Source: Paragorgia papillata (lineage: Eukaryota; Cnidaria; Anthozoa; Scleralcyonacea; Coralliidae). From it: a stretch of DNA of 64,000 nucleotides. Position numbers and translations under genes: made by a program. Of this stretch, positions 12,815 to 20,970 are shown piece by piece. The DNA lies in the NCBI GenBank assembly GCA_035771165.1, contig JAWNZC010000259.1:357501-421500 (forward strand). Direction: 5' to 3'. The notes under the pieces were generated by a model. The model was not told where the DNA came from. It was given only the letters and a program-made list of their open reading frames with translations, and made no database searches. Numbering within the stretch: the first letter of the stretch is position 1; every line of letters starts with the position of its first letter.

Positions 12815-13078
12815 ATATTTTAAGAGGGGGTAGGACGAGGAGAAAGAGGAGGAGGAGAAATTAAAGAGGAGGAGGAGGAGAAAGGGGAGGAGGAGAAAGA
12901 GGAGGAGAACGAGGAGGACGACGAGAAGGAGGACGAGAAAGAGGAGGAGGAGGAGAAAGAGGAGGAGGAGAAAGAGGAGGAGGAGAAAGAGGAGGAGGAG
13001 GAGGAGGAGAAAGAGGAGGAGGAGGAGGAGAAAGAGGAGGAGAAAGAGGAGGAGAAAGAGGAGGAGGAGGAGGATTAA
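12815..13078. repeat. GGAGGAGAAAGAGGA polypurine tract, copy 2
   Basis: Purine-only tract like 8041-8500, preceded by the same block (CGCTACAAAAACACATATTT, about 12799). Here it runs directly into the inverted ATPase fragment at 13079 rather than into the zinc-finger leader. Long proline/leucine frames predicted across it are repeat artefacts. Confidence 0.95.
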
Positions 13079-13307
13079 TCGTAGTTTTGGCACTTTCCAG
13101 AAGTGTCTTTACCCATACGGTTTTGCCGCTCTGAGTACACCCTGCAACAATGCATGTGAACGGATGCTGCATGACTGTTGCATCAGTGAGAAGATGTGCT
13201 GGTCTTGAATAAGTACTGCTTTTTATGGGAATTTTTATACGACGTTGCATGTTTAATAGTGTAGAAAACGTTTTTCCAGCAGTGCTGCAGACATAAGACA
13301 TGTTCAC
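13079..13307 (-). pseudogene. Zinc-finger plus ATPase N-terminus of the Maverick, inverted copy 2
   Basis: Minus-strand frame of about 76 real codons. It begins with the zinc-finger relic (one Cys changed to Ala, one His to Arg) and passes into FTCIVAGCTQSGKTVWVKTL, a good P-loop (GxTxSGKT) of the FtsK/HerA packaging-ATPase type. Then the frame dissolves into the polypurine tract (proline-rich repeat translation). Downstream Walker B and the rest of the ATPase are absent. In intact relatives this motor packages DNA into the virion. Here it is a truncated relic forming one arm of an inverted duplication with 8564-8655 / 12378-12515. Confidence 0.8.
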
Positions 13308-13370
13308 TCGTTGAAGAGCATGAGCAGAATAAATATTTCTAGAGAATTTCGTATTATGTATTTATCGTTC

Positions 13371-13640
13371 TCCTCATCATCCTCCTCCTCCTCTTTCTCC
13401 TCCTCCTCCTCCTCCTCCTCCTCTTCCTCTTTCTCCTCCTCTTTCTCCTCCTCCTCCTCCTCCTCTTTCTCCTCCTTTTCCTCCTCCTTCTTCTCCTCTT
13501 TCTCCTCCTCCTCATTTTTCTCCTCGTCCTCGTTCTCCTCCACCTCTTTCTGCTCCTCCTTCTTCTCCTCCTCTTTCTCCTCCTCCTCCTCCTCTTTCTC
13601 CTCCTCTTTCTCCTCCTCTTTCTCCTCCTCCTACCCCGTC
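13371..13640. repeat. CCT/CTTTCTCC polypyrimidine tract (inverted copy 3)
   Basis: Reverse-complement counterpart of the GGA tracts, with the conserved flanking blocks in inverted order at 13306-13370 and 13641-13670. The Ser/Phe-rich open frame over it (13311-13661) is a repeat artefact. Confidence 0.95.
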
Positions 13641-13697
13641 TTAAAATATGTGTTTTTGTAGCGTTTTCCTCATTTAGACACTGACTGTCAAATAGAG

Positions 13698-14015
13698 ATG
13701 TTGATCAAAAAGCACAAACAGTTTCTTGAACTTTTATGTATAAGTGAACCTATTCAACAACGAGCTCTGTTGGAGATTGCTAGCCCTGAGCAAATTAGAT
13801 GTATTTGTGATTGTATGTTGAACTTTTGGTCAATGCAATATCAATTATCACCTGCTTTGCTTGAAGACGTTAGGCCTTATAGCGACGACATATCAACTAT
13901 GTCTAGTCCCCGAAGTAGCTTTATGAAAAAAAAAGAGATATTGGTTCAAAAAGGTGGAGGATTTCTTGATCTCCTACTTGGTCCAGTTTTAGAAGGACTC
14001 GCAGAAATAATATAA
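13698..14015 (+). CDS. Small Maverick/adintovirus-type ORF, possible virion core protein
   Basis: 105 codons starting MLIKKHKQFLELLCISEPIQ. The first 60 residues are a helical, leucine-rich region containing ALLEIASPEQIRCICDCMLN. The end has KKKEILVQKGGGFLDLLLGP, a short hydrophobic tail after a basic, glycine-rich hinge. Small proteins of this shape recur in Maverick and adintovirus genomes, where an adenovirus core-protein-like role has been proposed; I infer that role from resemblance only. An inverted, decayed copy sits at 12586-12790. The start follows a conserved leader shared with that copy. It is the only undamaged ORF I can match between two copies here. Confidence 0.6.
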   Translation: MLIKKHKQFLELLCISEPIQQRALLEIASPEQIRCICDCMLNFWSMQYQLSPALLEDVRPYSDDISTMSSPRSSFMKKKEILVQKGGGFLDLLLGPVLEGLAEII

Positions 14016-14059
14016 AAAGAACGATATTTTTAAAGACCATCATTCGAACCCTGAACACT

Positions 14060-14155
14060 ATGGGAGAAAGGTTACATGACGATTTTCGTGTTAAAGAAAT
14101 ACTGTCACACTTTGACTACGGAGTCGATGAAGCGATAGCGTCCTTTGCTGAATAG
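14060..14155 (+). pseudogene. Short ORF fused out of frame to the next Maverick ORF
   Basis: 31 codons (MGERLHDDFRVKEILSHFDY…) ending at TAG 14153-14155. They overlap the next open frame (14145 onward), which has no ATG at its beginning. A one-base frameshift splitting a single original gene at about 14140-14155 explains both better than two genes. Confidence 0.5.
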
Positions 14156-14732
14156 TTTACTCGCATCTTATGTCAACTTAACATGGAATCCCAAAGGAGA
14201 AATTGTGTATCAAGGAAGAACTATACCAAACACAAAAATAGCCGAATTGGTAGAATACTGCGTATCACCTTACTTCTCAGGAATTACCGAACCAGCTGGT
14301 CTAAACGTATTTGTAAAAGGACTCGCCGACATTAACATTGACAAAAACCTTATCGAAAATGTTCGAGTGCTAACAATGTTGACGCAGGCAGAAGAAGAAA
14401 CAGAATCAGAAAGCGAAAACGAAGAAACTTCCTCCGTAGAAGATTCAGAAAACGATAAGGATTACACCGAAATAGAATCAGAAAATTCTATAATTGACGA
14501 ACCTGTTGATTGCGAACGTTGTCAGAATCCTGTTAATTTTACACATGTAATTGAGTGTCCTAAGTGTTTGTGGAAATATATTAACAAATGTGTTAATCGA
14601 AATCTAATATGTAATGTTTGTGGTACAGAATTCAAGGCTCATGATCCATGCCTTCGGATTATAAGATGTACTGTATGCCCATATGCTCGTGTTTCCGATA
14701 GATCGCTAAATAATCAAGAGATTTTTGTGTAA
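14145..14732 (+). CDS. Maverick-associated protein with acidic linker and zinc-ribbon-like tail
   Basis: An open frame of about 195 codons without an ATG at its beginning (a TTG at 14145 is only the frame edge). Residues about 12-70 (TWNPKGEIVYQGRTIPNTKI…) look like a small globular domain often found next to the small ORF above in such elements. About 80-118 is a very acidic Glu/Ser linker. About 120-180 has at least eight cysteines in CxxC-like pairs (DCERCQNPV, ECPKCLWKYI, ICNVCGTEF, CTVCPYARV), suggesting a zinc-binding module. Function unknown. It is likely the 3' part of a gene that begins at 14060 and was broken by a frameshift. Confidence 0.5.
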   Translation: MLNSLLASYVNLTWNPKGEIVYQGRTIPNTKIAELVEYCVSPYFSGITEPAGLNVFVKGLADINIDKNLIENVRVLTMLTQAEEETESESENEETSSVEDSENDKDYTEIESENSIIDEPVDCERCQNPVNFTHVIECPKCLWKYINKCVNRNLICNVCGTEFKAHDPCLRIIRCTVCPYARVSDRSLNNQEIFV

Positions 14733-14796
14733 TCTCAATAAAATATATTAAATTCTGTATTACATGTACGCGTGTCTGTGTTTGATATATATATTT

Positions 14797-14935
14797 GATA
14801 ATGGCGATCTTCGGGGATTAGTCGGAGAGCTATCAGTTATGACGTATTACACGGGGGGTTGAGTAACAGCTAGGGTTGGGGGAAAAAAGTTAGGGTTTAG
14901 GAGGTCTCAAAGGAGCCTGAGACGAATGAAGGCCG
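14797..14935 (+). repeat. Extra internal piece of the Maverick terminal repeat
   Basis: Direct, diverged copy of part of the right terminal repeat (compare 15726-15870: AGTCGGAGAGCTATC, TATGACGTANTACACGGGGG, GGTTAGGGTT). It shows the ends have been duplicated internally. Confidence 0.8.
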
Positions 14936-15280
14936 CGACGCGGTTTCTCTATGGTAACACTGTTAATGACCTTCTCGACTAGACTTGCCCAAGCGCTTAA
15001 TCCTCGTAATGACCCCTAATGAGTTTCTCTCTTGTCTCCTGCACGTGCACTGAGGATAAATATGCAAATATCACACTTAGTAACAGAAAGCGTAGCAACG
15101 CTTTCAAAGTAATAAATCGCTTTGCCTTTAGTTTATATTTCGACACCTAAAATCGTTCCTACGGCTTTTCGAAGTGATTCTTCATTCTGTTCTACGATTT
15201 CCTCGCTTATAAACGAGGGTTTAGTTAACAAGGATTCTAGGATGACTTACTCTGTTCAGGTTCTAATATAATATTCATAG
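14936..15280. other. No recognised feature
   Basis: Unique sequence inside the Maverick between the last ORF and the right terminal repeat. I see no ORF or repeat. Confidence 0.5.
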
Positions 15281-15575
15281 CTTATTCAAGTAATATTCGA
15301 GCTAAGTTATATATCTCAGCCGATTCAAACATTTAGACTGTTCAAAACTCTCTCTATTCCTCCAGATAAGGTGTCAGATAAAAAATATAGTGTCTCTATC
15401 TATTTCTGTTTAGTTCCTTGTTAATATAATATAACATTCATGATATGCTATTGATTCAAGTCTATACGTTATCTCTGCCAATTCAGACACTTAGTCTGCT
15501 CAAAACTCTATACTCATCAAGACAAGGTTCCAGATAAAAAATATAAAGTGTCTCTATCAATTTCGCGCTCGTTCC
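15281..15575 (+). repeat. Tandem duplication overlapping the right terminal repeat
   Basis: Two diverged units of about 150 bp (about 15281-15405 and 15432-15565). They share ATTCATNG…, CTGNTCAAAACTCT and CAGATAAAAAATATA…GTGTCTCTATC. Confidence 0.75.
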
Positions 15576-15981
15576 CTGTAAAGAACGCCTATTTTGTTAA
15601 AGTTTACTGTACGCATGCTCTGTACGTCTACGTGTCCCATAACTGTCGACCGGCAGTAGGGTAAAGTGTATAAATGAAAAGGTAATTACTATTACTTATA
15701 AGGATATAAGTTGAGTGCCTTTTGATAATGACGTAACTTCGGAAATTAGTCGGAGAGCTATCGGTTATGACGTACTACACGGGGGGTTGGATAAAAGCTG
15801 GGTTTAGGGGGGAAAGTTAGGGTTAAGAGGGTCCCAAATGAGTCTGAGAAATAATGACGCATGCATAAATAATGATATTGGGGTTAGAGAGTCCCAAAGG
15901 AGCCTGAGAATGAATAAATAATAAGTTGAATATTTAATGATGTGGCATCCCTTTGTACTCCCGATGGGGGGTATCACTACT
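15396..15981 (-). repeat. Right terminal inverted repeat of the Maverick
   Basis: Inverted partner of 7428-8000, ending GGGGGGTATCACTACT immediately before the target duplication GTTCTG. Confidence 0.92.
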
Positions 15982-16278
15982 GTTCTGCTTGTCTAAGATT
16001 AGGGTTAGTGTGTTACTTGAAGGCTGGCTTTATAAACCAAGCTAAATCTTAAAAAAAAAACAATCTCAATATACAGTGGCTGTACCTTATTCTGTGTTCA
16101 TTCATTTTTTTTTGGTATACGGCAATCTTTCCCACTAATTAGGGTAAGATACGTAATTATAAGACTTAAATGATTTCGCATATAGTCTAGAACAGTTAAT
16201 CGCAAACTCAATTTCATATATTCATATTTTCACACATTATGTATGCATTGTATTATCGCAATCTCCAATTTCTATTTA

Positions 16279-16511
16279 AGGGCCTGTTTACATGAGCCGA
16301 GCTAGCCCGGTTAACTGGGCTCACGCGATTGATTAGGATCTCACTGTGGTTTTGAAACTCGCATAAACTAAATTTACAAAGGAGAATTGGTTTAGTTTAG
16401 ATGTAAACGAACCCTAACGTTACTTCAAATCTCCTTTTGTGGCCGAGGAAAATTTCGTGACACGAGTCAGCCCGGTTAGACGGGCTAGCCCGGCTCATGT
16501 AATCAGCCCCT
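16279..16511. mobile_element. MITE of the GCTAGCCCGG family
   Basis: About 230 bp with imperfect terminal inverted repeats: left GGGCCTGTTTACATGAGCCG, right CGGCTCATGTAATCAGCCCC. Both arms contain the palindromic core GCTAGCCCGGTTA / TAGACGGGCTAGCCCGG. Related ends occur at 6796, 18030, 19400-19712, 21065 and 36905. Confidence 0.75.
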
Positions 16512-17110
16512 AACAATCTCTAATTAACGAGTGTTAGTAAATACTTGGAAACATCATTACATATTCCATGCATTTACTCTAAAATGCAAAGCCGTCACAA
16601 AAACATCAATCATCTTCGTGTTGGTTATTCAAACTAATTGTTCGCTGGGGTTGTTTTTTCTGAAAAGATAATCCAACCGGACGGGGTTTTCAATAATGAT
16701 CATTCATCATTCGACAACCCCATGCTGTTTTTCTCAAGTCGAAAATATACAGTAGTCGTCGCATTGGCCAGTTTAGCCAAGGCCCTTGCACTGGAGCAAA
16801 ACAAATGGTCCGTTCAACGGATTTCTTGGATATAGTGATTTACTGTCAACTAGAGGACAAATATACTGGTATTACAAGTTACAGTTCTGCTAAAGTCGTT
16901 TAGATTTCTAAACAGTTTATTCAACAAGGTATGGACAAGCCCACGCAGAAAACAACGGCGTGACTAACTCAGGCGGGTGGCAAAGCAGGTGTTTTGGGAG
17001 GATTGTTAAACTCGAAAGCCAATCCTACTTTGAGTCTTACACATTGTTTGTATTTCCACATCTAACTTGTCTCGACCCAGCCAAGTCAAGAATCAAACGT
17101 TTAACGTTAC
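16512..17110. other. No recognised feature
   Basis: AT-rich sequence. A 65-codon open frame at 16638-16835 has no recognisable domain and no ATG at its edge; I do not consider it a gene. Confidence 0.5.
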
Positions 17111-17112
17111 AG

Positions 17113-17250
17113 TTTAACTTATGTGCTGATTAATTTATAACGCCGCGCTTTTAGGGCTTTCAAACTACTAGAATAGGTTGTTTCAAAAGAATACTAATTT
17201 ATTTTCTAATAAGGGTTCCGGTTTTTTTTATACACACTGTAGATATTGCC
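17113..17250. mobile_element. Fragment of TA-flanked mariner-like MITE
   Basis: Closely matches the interior and right end of the MITE at 57370-57982 (ACTTATGTGCTGATTAATTT … GGGTTCCGG … ATACACACTGTA). The left end was not found. This copy lacks the SINE present in the other and so shows the empty site. Confidence 0.75.
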
Positions 17251-17312
17251 CTTGTCAACAGGACAATATCTAGATATTGCCCTGGTCAACAGGGCAATAT
17301 ATAGTAATTATA
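17224..17312. repeat. Repeated short palindrome AGATATTGCCCTGGTCAACA
   Basis: Two direct units here, each an inverted repeat (GATATTGCCC…GGGCAATATC-like). A third copy is at 19877-19925. All are followed by ATAGTAATTATA in the complete cases. Confidence 0.75.
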
Positions 17313-17407
17313 TGTTTTTTCGAAAACCTCCTCAACTGTTAAATAAGTCAGTTCGAACCTCGGCTTTTAGCCAACCTCGGATCTTAACCCTGAATTCCTT
17401 TTTAGTA

Positions 17408-17468
17408 TTTTACTCTGGCTAACGCCAGACGATTTTACTCTGGCTAACGCCAGACGATTTTACTCGTC
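17408..17468. repeat. 25-bp direct repeat
   Basis: TTTTACTCTGGCTAACGCCA plus GACGA is present twice in tandem with a partial third start. Each unit is itself partly palindromic (CTGGCTAACGCCAG). Confidence 0.85.
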
Positions 17469-17496
17469 ATTGGGAGGCCGCTAGGGTTGAACTGGG

Positions 17497-17715
17497 TTAA
17501 AGGGCAACAGCACTAAAAATTAAGTTTGTCTAATTTGAAAGAACTCATAAAATTGTAATAGGACATCCTTTACAACTTTTTCGTTTTCAAGATATTTCAA
17601 TTTGTTTGATATGTAAATGAGATTGTCTCTGACGTCACGTGTGGGGTAATTAAAATATTTTCACATGTAGCAAAACCAGTTACAGTATCTCTAAGTTAAT
17701 GCCAATCCCCTTTAA
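17497..17715. mobile_element. Short TTAA-flanked MITE, same family as 42129-44267
   Basis: The ends are TTAAAGGGCAACAGCACTAA and the complement of TTAAAGGGGATTGGCATTAA. They share AAAAATTAAG and nearby AATTTGAAAGAACTCAT with the large element at 42129. TTAA at both ends fits a piggyBac- or Kolobok-type target choice. Confidence 0.65.
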
Positions 17716-18294
17716 GATCTACGACGGCAACTTCTACGACGACGTACGTCCCCCAAATAAAATAAAATAATTCTAGTTGTTACACCGTCCTCGTTCTTTG
17801 TACAACGCCACTTCAAGCATCTTCACGTCTTCAGGACGACGTCAACTCACCGCAAAAGATGATGACTGTCCCTTGACATTGACTCCAATACAAACCCTAC
17901 AACCATTTTAGCAATACTGGGACGTTTTAAAAGTCATTAAACTGACATCAAATATCATAGTTAACCGTGACTTTTTTCAATTATAGAATTTATGTTGCTT
18001 TTTAAGCGCCGTCGTCGTCGTATCATCTTAGGGCCTGTTTATATGGAGCCGAGTAGGCTGTTGCGGTATTGAAAAAATACCGATATCGGTTATCGAAAGA
18101 AAAAACCCGATAATATCGATATATCGATATTTTTCCGCGATGGAAATTAACTATATTTTAAGCCTAATTTTCACCAGACGCCAGGGTATCATAAGAATAA
18201 CGTTTTACAAAAGAAAAAGCACCTTTTTCGAAGTGTGAATCGAGCTTTAATGTAACAAATGATATATTTACAATGATATATATATATAATATAT

Positions 18295-18698
18295 TTACAA
18301 GTTTTCTGCCAGAAACACGAGCATGTTAGCTTGGTCTGGCTTTAGCTGGGCTCTCTGCGAAGTTATAATTTGACCGACTTTACTGAATAGTCTCTCAGAC
18401 AGCGAACTGCTGGCAGGAATTGAGATAGATATTTCTGTGCTAGCTGACTAAGCAAAGGAAAGTCGCGAACATGACATTTCCACCACACCAAAAGGTCGTC
18501 ATCGCCATCAATTGTTTGGGTTTTTATGTATTTTTTCATCTCCTTCTGCAATCGATCGCGCGGCGACTGTGATGGCGATGATATCTGCGACGACTTCCGC
18601 ATGGTAGTCAGGGAGCCAAGCGTCTTCTTGACTTTCTGACGTTTCTGTGGCGGTGGTTGACACGGCTCGTCTTCAGGAACGTCACTTGAAGCGAACAC
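18295..18698 (-). pseudogene. hAT transposase C-terminus (hATC dimerisation region), frameshifted
   Basis: The first frame (18698 down to about 18430) includes DDDLLVWWKCHVRDFPLLSQ. One frameshift then leads into a frame reading PASSSLSERLFSKVGQI and ends at a TAA at 18295-18297. This is the conserved hATC block of Ac/ZBED-type transposases. The upstream catalytic region is absent. It cannot be functional. Confidence 0.85.
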
Positions 18699-19000
18699 AG
18701 CTTCGAAAGGGCCTTCGCTCGAAACGTTAGATTCCTACGTTCTCTGTTTCGGCAGTATATCTAACCTAAGTTACTATATTTCGATTGTTATTTCTACACT
18801 GCCTACGCAGCACGCTACTTTTATTTCATTCTTTTAAAAGAGCTTCTTTGACGACAATAAGCTTGTTTGGCTTTTCAGTGACAGTGTCGTCGTTCATCTG
18901 TTCACCATCGCCATCGGCAGTAAAGAAGTCTGGAGATTGTGGATTGAGTTGGTATATACTGCATATGTCACAAACATGTTCTATTTATTCTAGCGATGAC

Positions 19001-19276
19001 TCATCGCGTGCGAAAAAAATTTCTAAAGACTGCGATGGGTCTATCCTCGACACTGTCGAGTCGACAGCCCGTGAAATGTGCGCTTTGGGAATTGAAACGC
19101 ATTAGGTATTCAGGATGAGTCATAGTTTGACAATAGGTGGCGTGATTTGCCGCAAAGAGAGTCCCGAAACTTCTGCAACAGAAGTTCAACAAAAAATCAA
19201 GCGTCAAAACAGTGATAATCGGTTTTCGCGCGTCTAATACCGATAATATCGTAGATTTCGATATTTTCGGTAACAT
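19001..19276 (-). pseudogene. Possible BED-finger fragment of the same hAT element
   Basis: A 91-codon minus frame near the 5' end of the transposase strand. It contains FCCRSFGTLFAANHATYCQT followed by THPEYLMRF, which looks like a decayed BED zinc finger plus the 'HPEYLMRF'-like segment after it. The evidence is short motifs and position only. Confidence 0.4.
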
Positions 19277-19381
19277 TTCGATATTTTCGGTATATCGATA
19301 TTTTCAAATTTAAAATACCGAATAACCGATATTTGAAAAAAACCGATAATTATCGATATATCGATATACCGCAACAGCCTA

Positions 19382-19712
19382 GAGCCGAGTTACCCGGCTA
19401 GGCGAGTTACCCGGCAAGCCGAGTTGAAAAAAGATGAGTGTTTATATGAGACGAGTTACCCGGCTAGGCGAGTTACCTGGCAAGCCGAGTTGAAAAAAGA
19501 TGAGTGTTTATATGAGACGAGTTATGAGTAGTTTCCGATTGTCTTCGTAAGTGGCGCGTGCGCTGTTGTGACGAATTCAATTCGGCTAGCCGCGAGTTAC
19601 CCGGCAAGAGAGTGTTTATATGGGAATATTTTCATCATGCCGAGATCTCGGCTGTTTTGCTGGGATCTCGGCTAGCCGAGTTACCCGCCGCGCCTGTCTC
19701 ATATAAACACTC
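19382..19712. repeat. Right half of GAGCCGAG MITE with tandem units
   Basis: Two direct units of about 65 bp (GAGTTACCCGGCTAGGCGAG … GATGAGTGTTTATATGAGAC), then mirrored GCCGAGATCTCGGC segments, ending GTCTCATATAAACAC. With 18030-18053 (GGGCCTGTTTATATGGAGCC) it formed one element before the hAT insertion. Confidence 0.75.
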
Positions 19713-19894
19713 TGCCGGGATAACATTGAATTTCTATATAATAATATGGCGGGTACTCGCTTCATGTGATCGTGAACTAAATGTTATTTAATAGTTGAAT
19801 CGGTTTTCTTTGTTCTTTCTAGAGCTGTATTTATGATATATCCCAAGAGAACCAATAATTAAAAATTCAAGGCGCTGTATACAGATATTGCCCT

Positions 19895-20105
19895 GGTCAA
19901 CAGAGCAATTTATAGTAATTATAATTCGAGTGTAGAATATATACATTTTAAGACCAAACTGGGACCAGTTGCGAAAAATGCAACTACACAGGCCTTCCGG
20001 CAGGAATTGAACCCACGACCTTGCGATTCTATTGCAATGCTCTGACCACTGAGCCACGGAGGGCGTTGCCGAGAGCTTGATCACGAGTTCTGTATATATA
20101 ATAAG
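19895..20105 (-). mobile_element. tRNA-derived SINE
   Basis: The reverse strand at 20063-19992 looks like a tRNA: A box TGGCTCAGTGG, B box GGTCGTGGGTTCAATTCC, and complementary CCTCCG/CCGGAAGG ends. It is followed by an unrelated tail (CAACTGGTCCCAGTTTGGTC…). A tail of this kind, and the sequence decay, make it a SINE head rather than a tRNA gene. Confidence 0.65.
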
Positions 20106-20142
20106 GTGGTAATGCCAGGAGAGAATTGGGTATATTATAAGT

Positions 20143-20222
20143 GATATTGGGCATTTCACTCGATTACATAGCATGTTCTAAGGATTTTAGATGCTATGTA
20201 ATCGAGTGAATTGCCCAATATC
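20143..20222. repeat. 80-bp hairpin
   Basis: Arms GATATTGGGCATTTCACTCG… and its complement pair over about 32 bp with one mismatch, around a loop of about 16 bases. It lies directly between the tRNA-type SINE and the 5S-type SINE. Confidence 0.85.
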
Positions 20223-20234
20223 CTGGCGGAGAAC

Positions 20235-20348
20235 GGGGCTATACCCAAACGGTCACCCATCCAAGTACTAACCCCGTCCGACCGGGCTTAACTATTGGTG
20301 AGAGGCAGCGCCCTAACAGCACACGTGCACGCCACCCGTGCTCCCAGG
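20235..20348 (-). mobile_element. 5S-rRNA-derived SINE head (SINE3-like), truncated
   Basis: Reverse strand contains GTTAGTACTTGGATGGGTGA and GTTAAGCCCGGTCGGACGGG, matching the internal promoter region of animal 5S rRNA. The preceding segment (CACGGGTGGCGTG…GCGCTGCCTCTCACC) is shared with copies at 57591 and 62281. Only the head is present. Confidence 0.82.
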
Positions 20349-20890
20349 AATTCTATATTTATTTACTGTAAAGTAAATAGGAAAGAACGTACCCAGGTTA
20401 CGTTTATAGCCAGTTTGGCTATATATTTTCATTTTAATTATTTTATTATAGTTCCAGTGTACTACACTTTATAGATTTTTGAAGACAATTTCCTGGTATT
20501 ACGTCATACGCATCCTATACCCATTCCCCTCACTTCTCCGCCATGGGACAAACAGATGCGAAATTTTGCAAGTTTGAAGGGGCATAAAAAATGAAAGAAC
20601 ATATATGTTACAGAAAATATATGTTGGTGCTAATATGCTCAACAAGGGCTATTTGAATCCCGAGAAACATTTTTTGGGGTTAGTGGCACTTTAACATTCA
20701 ACTATAGTTACTAGTTCAAAGATATGTAATGCATATTTGATGTGTCACTTGGAATCTAAGAGATGAGCATATATATAGATCAGTCATTTCAAGTATATCT
20801 CATATACAAACGCTATATATACCGTTTAGGAGGACATGTACATGCATGACTATATATAATTATGACCAACCTTAGCTCTTCATCAAAGCC

Positions 20891-20970
20891 TCGATCACTG
20901 GCTCAATGATTAGAACGTCTAATCGCTAATTATAGAAGGTTGCATGTCCAATCCCTGTCTGGGGCTTAGA
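20891..20970 (+). mobile_element. tRNA-like SINE remnant
   Basis: A-box-like TGGCTCAATGATTAGAAC and B-box-like GGTTGCATGTCCAATCCC at tRNA-like spacing. Arms do not pair well, so a decayed SINE head is likelier than a tRNA gene. Confidence 0.45.

Larger units (their letters stand above)
7428..15981. mobile_element. Maverick/Polinton (adintovirus-like) relic, 8.55 kb
   Basis: The ends are AGTAGTGATACCCCCC and its exact complement. They begin long inverted repeats (about 7428-8000 and 15396-15981). The element is flanked by an identical 6-bp duplication GTTCTG (7422-7427 and 15982-15987). Long terminal inverted repeats starting with AG and a 6-bp target duplication are hallmarks of Maverick/Polinton elements. 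Cargo fits: a packaging-ATPase N-terminus with Walker A, a C2H2 finger fragment, and two small ORFs of types I associate with this group. No polymerase B, integrase, protease or capsid gene is visible, so this is a deleted, internally rearranged, non-autonomous copy. A LINE at about 8656-12377 is inserted in it. These elements belong to an animal virus-related group; this copy is broken. Confidence 0.9.
18054..19381 (-). mobile_element. Non-autonomous hAT (BED-type) transposon with perfect 8-bp TSD
   Basis: Ends are TAGGCTGTTGCGGTAT and its complement. The next 60 bp on both sides are rich in CGATATATCGATA-type palindromes. The flanking 8-bp duplication is GAGCCGAG (18046-18053 and 19382-19389). 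Inside are the C-terminal dimerisation region of a hAT transposase and a possible BED-finger fragment, both on the minus strand. The middle of the transposase is missing. It is inserted in a GCTAGCCCGG-type MITE, whose two halves lie at about 18030-18053 and 19382-19712. Confidence 0.88.

Noticed and set aside
12861..13093. Proline-rich extension of the ATPase fragment
   Set aside because: The frame enters the polypurine tract by chance; no ATPase residues continue.
15800..15870. Telomere-like TTAGGGTT words in the Maverick terminal repeats
   Set aside because: Only single, imperfect occurrences; not a telomere array.
19992..20063. Functional tRNA gene
   Set aside because: It has A and B boxes but imperfect arms and a SINE-like downstream tail.
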